Assembly (NCBI RefSeq): GCF_021991925.1
Contig: NZ_RXZI01000005.1
Coordinates: 186,001 to 250,000, forward strand
DNA: 64,000 nt
Reading direction: 5' to 3'
Source of the DNA: Sutcliffiella horikoshii
Lineage (GTDB): Bacteria > Bacillota > Bacilli > Bacillales > Bacillaceae_I
The position numbers were made by a program, and so were the translations under genes. Below, in pieces: positions 34,331-42,563 of the stretch. Below the pieces are notes generated by a model. That model did not search any database. It saw nothing but the letters and a program-made list of their open reading frames with translations, and was not told where the DNA came from. Positions within the stretch are counted from its first letter, which is position 1, and every line of letters begins with the position of its first letter.

Positions 34331-35170
34331 TTAATTAGATGTCTTCGCTTTCAATTTTTCCCCAAGTTCCTCTCCCATCTCCCTGGAACGTTCTGTAGCC
34401 CCTTCAATACAGCTCTCGAATGCTTCGGAAACCTTTTTGTCATCCAACACAGATATTCCGCGCTGAGTGGTCCCCCCTGAACTGGTGACTTCTTTTCTTA
34501 ATACTGCTGCTTCTTTATCTGTCTCTTGGAGCATGTGTGCGGCTCCAATCAAGGTCTGACTGACAAGTTTTTTGGCAACATCCACATCCAAACCTTGAGC
34601 CAGTGCAGCTTTTTCCATCGCCTCTGCAATGTAATAGATATAGGCCGGACCACTTCCGGAAACACCTGTTACGGCATGGAGTTGGTCTTCTTCGACGATG
34701 GTGCATAGGCCGATTGCTGAAAACAATGATTGTACCAGCACTAGGTCGCCTTCAGTAGCAAAGTCCCCTTTGGCGATGGCTGTCGCAGATAAACCAATGG
34801 CCGCAGACGTATTCGGCATAGATCTGATGACACGCAAATCTTGCTCAAAGAGATCTTGGATGACTTCGCTCGAGATACCTGCCAGTACAGAAACAATTAG
34901 CTGCTCTTTCTTTACGAAGGCTCTAATTGCCTGAATTCCATCTTTGGCATCCTTCGGTTTCATGGCCAAAAAAATCACATCTGCATCTTTTACTGCTGCC
35001 TCTTTATTTTCCACTATGGTGACGCCGTACTTATATTGAAGGCTTTCTAGGCGCAATTGATCCTGTTTGTTCGTCACCGTAATATCCTCTTTTGCACAGA
35101 TTTTCTGTTTCAACAGTCCTGCCATAATCGCCTCTGCCATCGATCCGGCACCAATAAATGCTATCTTCAT
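34331..35170 (-). CDS. proC: Pyrroline-5-carboxylate reductase
   Basis: A 279-residue NAD(P)H-dependent reductase making proline. The Rossmann motif is IAFIGAGSMAEAI near the start, with the C-terminal active-site segment GVSGSGPAYIYYIAEAM and the SSGGTTQRGI loop. The ATG at 35170 is chosen because GGAG lies 10 bases upstream; the GTG at 35179 is too close to it. It matches B. subtilis proI by position and is controlled by the proline T-box in front of it. Confidence 0.94.
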   Translation of the reverse strand: MKIAFIGAGSMAEAIMAGLLKQKICAKEDITVTNKQDQLRLESLQYKYGVTIVENKEAAVKDADVIFLAMKPKDAKDGIQAIRAFVKKEQLIVSVLAGISSEVIQDLFEQDLRVIRSMPNTSAAIGLSATAIAKGDFATEGDLVLVQSLFSAIGLCTIVEEDQLHAVTGVSGSGPAYIYYIAEAMEKAALAQGLDVDVAKKLVSQTLIGAAHMLQETDKEAAVLRKEVTSSGGTTQRGISVLDDKKVSEAFESCIEGATERSREMGEELGEKLKAKTSN

Positions 35171-35197
35171 CGTTAACACGCTCCTTTTAAGAATAGA

Positions 35198-35438
35198 AAA
35201 AAGACCTATCTGTCCTGTATGTAAGGACGGATAGGTCTTATCCGCGGTACCACCTTGATTGGTTGGTTAAACCCAGCTTTGTTTCCCGTATCGTGGGAGG
35301 ACGATCAGGTTTTCCTGATTGTTCCTGGGTAGGTTCAAAAGTGCAGGGGATGAGGAGGTCTTTCAGCCGGTGAACCTCCATCTCTTTTCATCTTGCAACT
35401 TTCTACTGGTCCCATTCGTCACGTTATCATTTGTAATT
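35198..35438 (-). promoter_or_regulatory. T-box riboswitch, proline type, controlling proC
   Basis: On the minus strand the conserved AAGGTGGTACCGCGG T-box sequence lies at 35256-35242. It is followed by a terminator (AAGACCTATC pairing with GATAGGTCTT plus T-run, 35238-35200). Upstream stem I has GACCAGTA at its 5' side, and its 3' side carries TGAA-CCT-A, so the specifier triplet is probably CCU (Pro) at 35333-35331. Uncharged tRNA-Pro would stabilise the antiterminator and turn proC on. Confidence 0.88.
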
Positions 35439-35444
35439 TTATAC

Positions 35445-35473
35445 ATTATGCAATGGAAGGAGGGGAAAGTCAA
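35445..35473 (-). promoter_or_regulatory. Promoter of the proC T-box transcript
   Basis: TTGACT (35473-35468), 17-base spacer and CATAAT (35450-35445) on the minus strand, giving a start near 35438 at the head of the T-box leader. Confidence 0.65.
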
Positions 35474-35533
35474 GGGGATATTTGTCATGACTTTTATTTT
35501 TTTTAGGAGGTGTTAGGCCGCCTATCTCAAGCC

Positions 35534-35876
35534 TATGACACGGAAAATCAGTAGCGGGAGGGAAATCCGCGCGTCATAGGGGTTGTATGACACGCAAAAT
35601 CAGTAGCAGGAGGAAAATCTGCGCGTCATAGTGGTTGTATGACACGCGAAATCAGTAGCGGGAGGGAAATCCTCGAGTCATAGTGGTTGTATGACACGCG
35701 AAATTAGGAGCGGGAGGAAAATCCGCGCGTCATAGGGGTTGTATGACACGCAAAATCAGTAGCGAAAGAGAAATCCGCGCGTCATAGGGGATGTATGACA
35801 CACAAAATCAGTAGCGGGAGGGAAATCCGCGCGTAATAGGAGTTGTGACATGCACATTCAGTAGCACGGACAAATG
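35534..35876. repeat. 52-bp tandem repeat array (six full units plus a decayed seventh)
   Basis: Units start at 35534, 35586, 35638, 35690, 35742 and 35794, exactly 52 bases apart, with a degenerate copy from about 35846. Each begins TATGACACGC and closes GCGCGTCATA some 30 bases later, so each unit is an imperfect inverted repeat around an AGTAGCGGGAGGGAAAT-type centre, linked by a GGGGTTG-like spacer. The period is not a multiple of three and no frame runs through it. The remainder of 35474-36082 holds only the promoters of the flanking divergent genes. Confidence 0.92.
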
Positions 35877-36082
35877 CTCAATCGCACTTGACGTTATTTC
35901 AAAAAAATGAACTGGGAAATTTTATTAGTTATTGAGGAATAACCCTTTCTTTTTTTCCTTATTTAGTGCATTCTATTATTGAATGGTTATTCACTTATCA
36001 TTTTCAGGCTATTATTTTGTTATAATTTTATTAAACACTTATTACATTTATATATACAATAATGAGTTAAAAGGGGATTATG

Positions 36083-37057
36083 ATGAACAAGGTTTCTTGT
36101 AAGCAAGAGATAAAGCAAATTACAATCCCGACCCCGTTTGCGGTTGGGGACGTACATACTTACATTATCATTACGGACAAAGTGACATTGGTGGATGCTG
36201 GAGTCAAGACGATGGAGGCTTGGGAAGTGTTTCAGCGTGAACTGAACAAGCATGGATTGAAAGTACTGGACATTGATCAGGTGGTAGTGACACATCACCA
36301 TCCAGATCATGTCGGCCTACTTGATTTCATGCCATCGAATATTCCTGTTTACGGTCATAAGCGTGCACATCCATGGATGACACAGGATCAACGCTATTTT
36401 TCCATTCATGAAACCTATTATAAAGAGCTTTTTGAGCAGATGGGAGTAGAGCAGCGCTTCTATCCATTGTTGAATGCCATTGATAAGCCATTACGTTTTT
36501 CCTGCCATCGTGGTCTTACTTCCTTTATCGGGGAAGAAGATCGGTTAGAAGGGCTGGTAAATTGGCGCATCATCGAAACGCCGGGACATGCAAGCAGCCA
36601 CCTGGTTCTGTTTGATGAAAAGAGCGGGACCTTAATAGGGGGAGATCTAATTCTTTCGGATATCTCTCCGAATCCATTGGTGGAACCGCCATATGTTGGG
36701 GAAACGGATCGAAAGAAATCGATGCTTGAATACATACATTCCATTGAAAAAATGAAACGCCTGCCAATCACACGAGTCCTGCCTGGGCATGGGGATATTG
36801 TTGGAAATGTTCCAGAATTACTGGAAATCCGTTTGAAGCAGCAGGATAAACGTGCAAACAAGGTGCTGAAATTCCTAAAGGAAAACCCTGCAACCGCTTA
36901 TGAGGTCTGTCAGTTCCTTTTCAAATCTGTTTATGAGAAGCAACTATTACTCACGCTTTCTGAAACACTTGGTCAGATTGACTATTTACTTGATAAAGGC
37001 TTGATAATAGAAGATACATCTTCCAAGCCATATATGTATAAAGCGGGAGGAGAGTAA
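36083..37057 (+). CDS. yqjP: Metallo-beta-lactamase-fold hydrolase (YqjP)
   Basis: About 324 residues with an MBL domain in the first two thirds: VTHHHPDHVGL (HxHxDH), the ETPGHASSHL histidine, GGDLILSD and LPGHGD. A winged-helix-like C-terminal region (about 250-320) follows, typical of the YqjP/LACTB2-like group. The substrate is unknown. ATG 36083 is slightly better spaced from AAAAGGGG than the adjacent ATG 36080. It is 3 bases upstream of the SDR gene, forming an operon as in B. subtilis. Confidence 0.88.
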   Translation: MNKVSCKQEIKQITIPTPFAVGDVHTYIIITDKVTLVDAGVKTMEAWEVFQRELNKHGLKVLDIDQVVVTHHHPDHVGLLDFMPSNIPVYGHKRAHPWMTQDQRYFSIHETYYKELFEQMGVEQRFYPLLNAIDKPLRFSCHRGLTSFIGEEDRLEGLVNWRIIETPGHASSHLVLFDEKSGTLIGGDLILSDISPNPLVEPPYVGETDRKKSMLEYIHSIEKMKRLPITRVLPGHGDIVGNVPELLEIRLKQQDKRANKVLKFLKENPATAYEVCQFLFKSVYEKQLLLTLSETLGQIDYLLDKGLIIEDTSSKPYMYKAGGE

Positions 37058-37060
37058 TCG

Positions 37061-37852
37061 ATGGCTAGTCTTCAAGGTAAATATATTGTTATCACTGGTG
37101 CTTCAGGTGGAATCGGAAAAGCACTTGCTTTTGAGGTGGCCAAGCGAGGAGCGACACCGGTACTTATGGCTCGATCCTTGGATAAATTAGAGCAGGTGGC
37201 AAACCAAATAAAAATGAATCACCAGATTGAAACGCCTTTTTATCAATTGGATGTCCGGAAGCAAGCTGATATTGAGCGTACGTTCGAAAAATTAATGACG
37301 GAAATTCCGGCTGTAGATGTGCTGGTAAACAATGCAGGGTATGGGAAGTTTGATGATATTGCTGATCTTTCATTAGATGACATGAGCGGAATGTTTGAGG
37401 TGAATGTCTATGGCTTAATTGCCTGTACGAAAATGGTCTTGCCGTCCATGTTGGAGCAAAACCAAGGACATATCATCAATATTGCTTCACAGGCTGGGAA
37501 GATTGCCACACCGAAATCAAGTGTATATGCTGCAACGAAGCATGCTGTTCTCGGTTTCACCAATAGCATGCGAATGGAGCTTTATAATACCAATATTTTT
37601 GTGACATCTGTTAATCCAGGTCCAATCAGGACGGAGTTTTTTGATATTGCAGATTCATCCGGCAGCTATAAGAAGAAAGTGGACAAATGGATGCTTGAGC
37701 CTGAATATGTTGCAAAGCGGATCGCGGATGCGATGTTCACGCGTACCCGGGAAATTAACCTTCCTGGCTGGATGAACATGGCAAGCAAACTGTATCAGGT
37801 ATTTCCAGGAGTGGTGGAAAAATTCGGCGGCAAGGCTTTTCGACAAAAATAA
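37061..37852 (+). CDS. yqjQ: Short-chain dehydrogenase/reductase (YqjQ)
   Basis: A 263-residue classical SDR: cofactor motif TGASGGIGKA (12-21), the NNAG motif, and catalytic Ser, Tyr and Lys in IASQAGK and SVYAATKHAV. The NADP(H) preference and the substrate are not evident. It starts 3 bases after yqjP with GGGAGGAG inside the end of that gene, so the two are translated from one message. Confidence 0.92.
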   Translation: MASLQGKYIVITGASGGIGKALAFEVAKRGATPVLMARSLDKLEQVANQIKMNHQIETPFYQLDVRKQADIERTFEKLMTEIPAVDVLVNNAGYGKFDDIADLSLDDMSGMFEVNVYGLIACTKMVLPSMLEQNQGHIINIASQAGKIATPKSSVYAATKHAVLGFTNSMRMELYNTNIFVTSVNPGPIRTEFFDIADSSGSYKKKVDKWMLEPEYVAKRIADAMFTRTREINLPGWMNMASKLYQVFPGVVEKFGGKAFRQK

Positions 37853-37912
37853 TGAACTTTCTGTAACTTTTTATTTAGCCTTCCGTCCAATAGGGCAAGA
37901 GGTGATAAGAGT

Positions 37913-38518
37913 ATGAAAACAGTAAAATTCATTTCATTACTGTCTTGTTTCCTTCTTTTGTTTGGCTGTGGAACAACAGGTGGAAACAACAACAGTGGGA
38001 CGGGATCCAATCCGGGTTCTGGTGAAGAAGTCCCCAATGAAGAACCAGTAGATGGCGAGGAGCAGGCAGTCGAGGATTTGACAGGTTATATCGTTTCTCT
38101 CTCTGATGAAGGGCAAACGCGCATGTTAGTGACAGGTCAGCACCCAAGCAGTGGTGGCTCAGGTACATCTGCTACCATGTACACACTTGAGGAAAGCACT
38201 AAGGTGGAAGACTCTGAGGGTGAGACGTTGGAAGCAGCAGACCTTAAGGTAGGAATGAAAGTGACAGTCTGGAATTCCGGCATTGTAGCCGAATCCTTTC
38301 CAGCCCAGTCTGGCGCCATAAAAGTTGTGGTGGATGCGGAGCAGGATGAGCATGAGCAACAGGCAGTTTCCAAGGCGTTGGAAGAAGTGGAAGCAGGGAA
38401 CCCGTGGCACGTCGAGGAAGTGACGGAACAAGGAGAGCAATCGTATAAGGTAACCTTGAAGAATCTGTTAGATGATAGCGAGCCTGTGGACATTGAGGTG
38501 GAAGTGGAAGAGGGATAA
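37913..38518 (+). CDS. DUF3221-type lipoprotein
   Basis: A 201-residue exported lipoprotein: lipobox LLLFGC (cysteine near 19) followed by a Gly/Asn/Ser-rich and acidic linker to about 55, then a beta-rich domain (GYIVSLSDEGQTRMLV to AIKVVV) resembling DUF3221 proteins of Bacillus. The C-terminal 60 residues are highly acidic. The function is unknown. It has its own ribosome site (AAGAGGTGAT) and terminator. Confidence 0.75.
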   Translation: MKTVKFISLLSCFLLLFGCGTTGGNNNSGTGSNPGSGEEVPNEEPVDGEEQAVEDLTGYIVSLSDEGQTRMLVTGQHPSSGGSGTSATMYTLEESTKVEDSEGETLEAADLKVGMKVTVWNSGIVAESFPAQSGAIKVVVDAEQDEHEQQAVSKALEEVEAGNPWHVEEVTEQGEQSYKVTLKNLLDDSEPVDIEVEVEEG

Positions 38519-38526
38519 TGCCCTTT

Positions 38527-38564
38527 TGAGACGTCTTGTGTGATAGTTGCAGGGCGTCTTTTTG
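38527..38564 (+). terminator. Terminator after the lipoprotein
   Basis: GAGACG pairs with CGTCTT (AGACG/CGTCT) across a long loop, followed by TTTTTG. The rest of 38565-38772 holds no recognised feature. Confidence 0.55.
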
Positions 38565-38772
38565 TTTACTAGAAGCTCCTTAGCGTCGTTTGGTTTTGTC
38601 GGTGTTTGTTGGAATTTGTCGATTTGCATGTATTGCTTGAGTTTGGAAAAGTAAGTAGATGAGTTTAGCTTGTATTATAAAAGTTCGGACAGTATTTTCC
38701 GCGAAACGGATAATAAAAAGGCCTTTTTCGACAGTAAGTGGTGATGGTCGGAATCAAAAGGAGGATTAATAG

Positions 38773-39534
38773 ATGAATTTTATTTTAGAAGAGGAGAATT
38801 TAGGTATCGAGGTCATGCATGCCATTCAAATTGGAGATGTCCCATCTCTTAAAGGATTACTTGCTGATTATCCCGAGCTCGCCACGGCAAGAATAATCTC
38901 AAGAGGTTATCATGATGAAAATTCTGATACATATGGAGTGTCCCGCACATTGCTGCATGTGGCCACTGATTGGCCTGGCCATTTTCCCAATGGATCCACA
39001 ATCGTGCGCACTTTAGTGGAGGCGGGAGCAGAGGTGGATGCTAGATTCACTGGTCATCACACGGAAACACCTCTTCATTGGGCTGCCAGCAGTAATGATG
39101 TAGAAGTGCTCGAGACGCTTCTCGATGCAGGTGCGGACATAAATGCCACAGGAGCAGTCATTGCTGGAGGAACCCCTTTGGACGACGCGGTGGCCTTCGG
39201 ACAGTGGAATGCAGCTCGCCGGCTGGTTGAGGCAGGAGCGCAGACCAACCTGTGGAATACTGCTGCGCTTGGGATGATGAATGAATTACAAGCATACTTT
39301 GCATGTGAACAGCTTCCTTCCACTTTTGAAATCACACAAGCTTTCTGGCTGGCATGTCATGGCGGCGAGCTCCGTGCAGCAGAGTTCCTCTTCAATCATG
39401 GAGCCGACATCAACTGGATTGGTTATGATGGGCATACTCCGCTTGATGCAGCAATCCGTCGTGATGATTCAGACGAAAAATTAGTGGGATGGCTTCGCAA
39501 CAAGGGCGCTCATTCTGCTGTGGAAATGGCGTAG
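38773..39534 (+). CDS. Ankyrin-repeat protein
   Basis: A 253-residue protein made mostly of ankyrin repeats, a protein-binding fold. Recognisable repeats are TLLHVATDW...VRTLVEAGAEVDAR, TPLHWAASSNDVEVLETLLDAGADINAT, TPLDDAVAFGQWNAARRLVEAGAQTN and TPLDAAIRRDDSDEKLVGWLRNKGA. It has no signal or membrane segment, so it is probably cytoplasmic. The partner is unknown. AAAGGAGG precedes the ATG. Its 3' end overlaps the convergent membrane gene by 25 bases. Confidence 0.88.
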   Translation: MNFILEEENLGIEVMHAIQIGDVPSLKGLLADYPELATARIISRGYHDENSDTYGVSRTLLHVATDWPGHFPNGSTIVRTLVEAGAEVDARFTGHHTETPLHWAASSNDVEVLETLLDAGADINATGAVIAGGTPLDDAVAFGQWNAARRLVEAGAQTNLWNTAALGMMNELQAYFACEQLPSTFEITQAFWLACHGGELRAAEFLFNHGADINWIGYDGHTPLDAAIRRDDSDEKLVGWLRNKGAHSAVEMA

Positions 39535-40049
39535 GGTCTTTCTTTTTCAACTTCCTGGGCTGTTGTCCCAGTCGATTTCTGCTGGGACCTGTTACGGAAG
39601 ATCTTTTCCCAAATCGCCTGAAACCCGTACATTAATAAAGCCTTGATTAAAAATAATCCAAAAAGCTGATGGCGGCTCATTTTCTTCATTTCAAATATCC
39701 CCATGCTTTTAAACAATGTAAATACGGGATACATAAATATGGCATCCACAAATGCATTTAATAAGAAGTATAAATAGAATCTTCCATAAGTTAGACGTAA
39801 AATCCAAAGTGAGCCCGCAAAGAACGGACCTACTATAAATGCAAATTCATTTATGAAATATGGAGGGATTTTCTTGTAGATGGCCCACCATTTATATTTT
39901 TCCGCAACGATGCTTTCCAGTGCAATTAAAACGGACATAAACAGAGTCCCTGGCAAGTAGCGTTTAAAATGCTGCCATCCAAGAAAAGGGAGCGTCAATA
40001 AAGAAATGAATACCATAATCCATAATACTAGCACAGGTTTTTTTTTCAT
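39510..40049 (-). CDS. Hypothetical multi-pass membrane protein
   Basis: A 179-residue protein with four or five hydrophobic segments (about 5-25, 35-52, 68-85, 95-115, 130-150) and a polar C-terminal tail rich in Gln and Thr. It resembles small Bacillus CBO0543-like membrane proteins of unknown role. ATG 40049 follows GGAGGGA. The tail-encoding end overlaps the ankyrin gene, so the last residues are probably not under strong constraint. Confidence 0.7.
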   Translation of the reverse strand: MKKKPVLVLWIMVFISLLTLPFLGWQHFKRYLPGTLFMSVLIALESIVAEKYKWWAIYKKIPPYFINEFAFIVGPFFAGSLWILRLTYGRFYLYFLLNAFVDAIFMYPVFTLFKSMGIFEMKKMSRHQLFGLFLIKALLMYGFQAIWEKIFRNRSQQKSTGTTAQEVEKERPYAISTAE

Positions 40050-40146
40050 GATGTCCCTCCTCATTGTAATAAGCTTCTGCATTTATCTTGTGTAATTGCA
40101 TGGGATTTATGAATTAATTTACATGTTCCTATAAAATATTAACAAA

Positions 40147-40178
40147 AAGCACCATTCCTTATTGGAATAGTGCTACTA
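40147..40178 (-). terminator. Terminator of the YqzH-like gene
   Basis: On the minus strand AGCACTATTCC pairs with GGAATGGTGCT, followed by TTTTTG. It starts at the stop codon. Confidence 0.78.
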
Positions 40179-40379
40179 CTTGCTTAAATACTCATATACC
40201 ACATCATGGACCACTTCAAATATATCCGATATAGGATGTTCAGTCATTATATGGTTTACTTCCTTTGCCATCTTTTCATACTCTTCCTCACTAAGTGGAA
40301 TGGATTCAAAATCATGTTGATATTGAATAAAACAATTTCGGATCATTTTTTTCACTAAGTTTCTTTCCACATTGTTCAC
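40176..40379 (-). CDS. yqzH: Small YqzH-like protein
   Basis: 67 residues (64 if the GTG at 40370 is used), acidic and helical, with the pattern K-M-I-R-N-C-F-I-Q-Y-x-H-D-x-x-x-I-P-L-S-E-E-E-Y. This resembles what I recall of B. subtilis YqzH, a small protein of unknown role encoded near polY1. Here it is divergent from polY2, with the LexA-type promoter between them, so it may also be damage-related. Identification is tentative, the gene itself likely. Confidence 0.6.
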   Translation of the reverse strand: MNNVERNLVKKMIRNCFIQYQHDFESIPLSEEEYEKMAKEVNHIMTEHPISDIFEVVHDVVYEYLSK

Positions 40380-40464
40380 CTCATTATCCTTTATTATAAA
40401 GGTTTTGCTCCCTAAACAAGAACATCAAAATGACATTTGTCGAAATATGTAGTGGAATTTACCA

Positions 40465-40493
40465 TTGAAACCGAACGTATATTCGCTTATTAT
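40465..40493 (+). promoter_or_regulatory. LexA-controlled promoter of polY2
   Basis: TTGAAA (40465-40470), a 17-base spacer and TATTAT (40488-40493). The spacer contains CGAACGTATATTCG (40472-40485), a one-mismatch LexA box. A half-site CGAACATAC follows at 40513. This matches known SOS control of yqjW in B. subtilis. Confidence 0.8.
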
Positions 40494-40549
40494 TGGGTAT
40501 ATACTACTAATACGAACATACTTTCTGTTTTAGTGAGGTGTGAAAGTTC

Positions 40550-41812
40550 GTGGACATGGATTACAGCAAGATGCCAAACAACAAGATTTTATGTGTAGAT
40601 ATGAAGAGCTTTTATGCCAGCTGCTCGGCAGTGATGATGGGACTCGATCCACTCACTTGCTACTTGGCGGTGGTTGGGGATACGGAACGACAGGGGAGTG
40701 TCGTACTTGCGGCCTCTCCCATGTTGAAAAAGGAATTTGGAATCAAGACGGGTTCCCGTCGGTTTGAGATTCCAAATGACGAACGCATCCATATAGTGAA
40801 CCCCAAGATGGCAACCTATCTGCGCATCTCCACAGAAATCACTCGGCTTTTCAACCGTTATGTGCCAAAGGATGCCATCCATACGTATAGTGTCGATGAA
40901 AGCTTTTTACAAGTCGACGGGGTGGAGGCGCTTTGGGGAGATGCCACTACGATTGCTGAAAAAATCAAAGAGGACATGGAGCGGGAATTTCAGCTTCCAT
41001 GCGCCATCGGAATTGGTCCGAACATGCTGATGTCAAAGCTTTGCCTGGATCTTGAAGCCAAGAATAAGGGCGTTGCTGAGTGGACCTATGAAGATGTGAA
41101 AACAAAGCTTTGGCCACTTTCCCCGCTCAGTGAAATGTGGGGAATCGGATCGAGAGTGCAAAAAACATTAAATCGAATGGGAATTTTCAATGTGGGACAG
41201 CTCGCAAGTTACCCCCTCGAGCTGCTGGAGAAAAAATTTGGTGTGATGGGAAATCAACTCTACTATCACGCTTGGGGGATTGATCTATCAGAGCTTGGCG
41301 CCCCAATCATACAGGGTCAAATCAGCTTTGGTAAAAGCCAGATTCTAATGCGCGACTATACAGACCCCAAGGAGGTCAAACAGGTCATCCTGGAAATCTG
41401 CGAGGAAGTCGCCAGAAGAACACGCCATCACCGCAAAGCCGGTCGCACCATCAGCCTTGGAATCGGCTATAGTCGCGATGAACTCGGCGGTGGATTCTAC
41501 CGCTCCCGAACGATGGAACGGGCAAGCAATGTCACGATGGACTTATACCGTACTTGTCTTGAGCTATTCGAGGAAAACTATGAACCAAAAACTGTCCGGA
41601 AAATTGCTGTCTCCCTCTCCAATATCGTGGAGGATAGCGAAATGCAGCTGAGCCTATTTGAACTCGAACAGCCGAAAAAGCGGGAATTGGGCTATGTAAT
41701 GGACACCATCCGCGGAAAGTACGGGACCAATGCGCTATTGCGGGCTGTGTCCTATACCAATGCCGGAACTGCTGTGCATAGAAGCAGGCTGGTTGGTGGA
41801 CATAAGGCATAG
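40550..41812 (+). CDS. polY2: Y-family DNA polymerase V-like (PolY2/YqjW)
   Basis: A 420-residue lesion-bypass polymerase of the YqjW/UvrX group, distinct from the PolY1 gene at 22645. Catalytic motifs are CVDMKSFYASCSAV (metal Asp) and TYSVDESFLQVDG. The thumb HhH segment is MWGIGSRVQKTLNRMG, and a clamp-binding-like QLSLFEL occurs near the C-terminus. The start is GTG 40550, 9 bases after GAGGTG; ATG 40556 would be spaced too far. It is followed by a YolD-like gene, the usual partner. Confidence 0.93.
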   Translation: MDMDYSKMPNNKILCVDMKSFYASCSAVMMGLDPLTCYLAVVGDTERQGSVVLAASPMLKKEFGIKTGSRRFEIPNDERIHIVNPKMATYLRISTEITRLFNRYVPKDAIHTYSVDESFLQVDGVEALWGDATTIAEKIKEDMEREFQLPCAIGIGPNMLMSKLCLDLEAKNKGVAEWTYEDVKTKLWPLSPLSEMWGIGSRVQKTLNRMGIFNVGQLASYPLELLEKKFGVMGNQLYYHAWGIDLSELGAPIIQGQISFGKSQILMRDYTDPKEVKQVILEICEEVARRTRHHRKAGRTISLGIGYSRDELGGGFYRSRTMERASNVTMDLYRTCLELFEENYEPKTVRKIAVSLSNIVEDSEMQLSLFELEQPKKRELGYVMDTIRGKYGTNALLRAVSYTNAGTAVHRSRLVGGHKA

Positions 41813-41852
41813 CGGAGTTGCCATAACTAGAACTTAAGAAAGGATGATGAGG

Positions 41853-42176
41853 ATGATACGAGATCGCGGAACGATCAAATGGACGTCCATGATGCTACCA
41901 GAGCATGTCAAAATGCTGCGCGATTGGACCAAAGAAGATCTATACCAAACCAAGCCGGAAATGGACGAACAGCGGCTCGAAGAAATGAATGAACTGTTTT
42001 GCGAAGCGATGGAAACGGGTAAAGAAGTAACCATTACCTATTATGAAAAAAGAAGGTACCATCTATTTGTAGGAGCGGTACATCATCTTGATGCTTACCA
42101 AAGACGATTGCACGTGGTCGATAAATTCGGCGAAGCAGGCAGTTTATGTGTAGACGATATTTTGGATATTTCCTAA
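41853..42176 (+). CDS. yqjX: YolD-like protein (YqjX)
   Basis: A 107-residue YolD-family protein. The signature R-D-R-G-T-I-K-W-T-S-M-M-L-P-E-H-V is at the N-terminus. YolD proteins accompany Y-family polymerases in Bacillus phage and chromosomal operons and are thought to modulate them, like UmuD for UmuC. ATG 41853 is best spaced from GAAAGG; ATGs at 41844 and 41847 are alternatives. It is 40 bases after polY2 in the same LexA-controlled unit. Confidence 0.88.
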   Translation: MIRDRGTIKWTSMMLPEHVKMLRDWTKEDLYQTKPEMDEQRLEEMNELFCEAMETGKEVTITYYEKRRYHLFVGAVHHLDAYQRRLHVVDKFGEAGSLCVDDILDIS

Positions 42177-42180
42177 CATA

Positions 42181-42216
42181 AAAAACATCCTTCCCACGCA
42201 TGAGGAAGGATGCTCA
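42181..42216. terminator. Bidirectional terminator between yqjX and the HPr-like gene
   Basis: AACATCCTTCC pairs with GGAAGGATG, with A-run and T-run on the two sides. The genes converge. Confidence 0.82.
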
Positions 42217-42221
42217 CTTTT

Positions 42222-42461
42222 TTATTTCTTTTCAAAATACCCTAATGCCAAAATGGCCTCAAATACTTCTTCGCCCTCATCAGAAGTCACTTCTACTTCC
42301 TGTCCTGGCTGAAGGGCTAGTGCCAATACACCAAGCAGGCTCTTTGCATCGACTACCCAATGCTCCTTTTTAAATAAAACCGTTCCGGAATAAGAACTGA
42401 TTGTATTCACAAGATTGCTTGCAGACTCAGCAAAAATAGGCTTTAGCACCGTAAGTACCAT
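42222..42461 (-). CDS. HPr/Crh-like protein lacking the catalytic histidine
   Basis: A 79-residue protein of the HPr fold. The regulatory region is clear: VVDAKSLLGVLALAL aligns with VNAKSIMGVMSLA of HPr, so Ser41 corresponds to Ser46, the HPr kinase site. The phosphotransfer region normally reading GLHARPA is PIFAESA here, with Phe10 in place of His15. It therefore cannot carry PTS phosphate, like Crh (Gln15), but might still bind CcpA after serine phosphorylation. AAAGGGG lies upstream of the ATG. It is not Crh itself, because the ARP motif is also lost. Confidence 0.72.
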   Translation of the reverse strand: MVLTVLKPIFAESASNLVNTISSYSGTVLFKKEHWVVDAKSLLGVLALALQPGQEVEVTSDEGEEVFEAILALGYFEKK

Positions 42462-42563
42462 ATGTATCTACCCCTTTGTAATGTGATACTTTAAGTATAA
42501 AGAAAAAGATGGAAACAACAAGAGAAAAATATTGATGTAAAGGAAAGGAGAATGTGCGAAAGG

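Noticed and set aside
35534-35876. CRISPR array
   Set aside because: The 52-base units are contiguous copies with no unique spacers of constant length between short identical repeats, and no cas genes are in the window.
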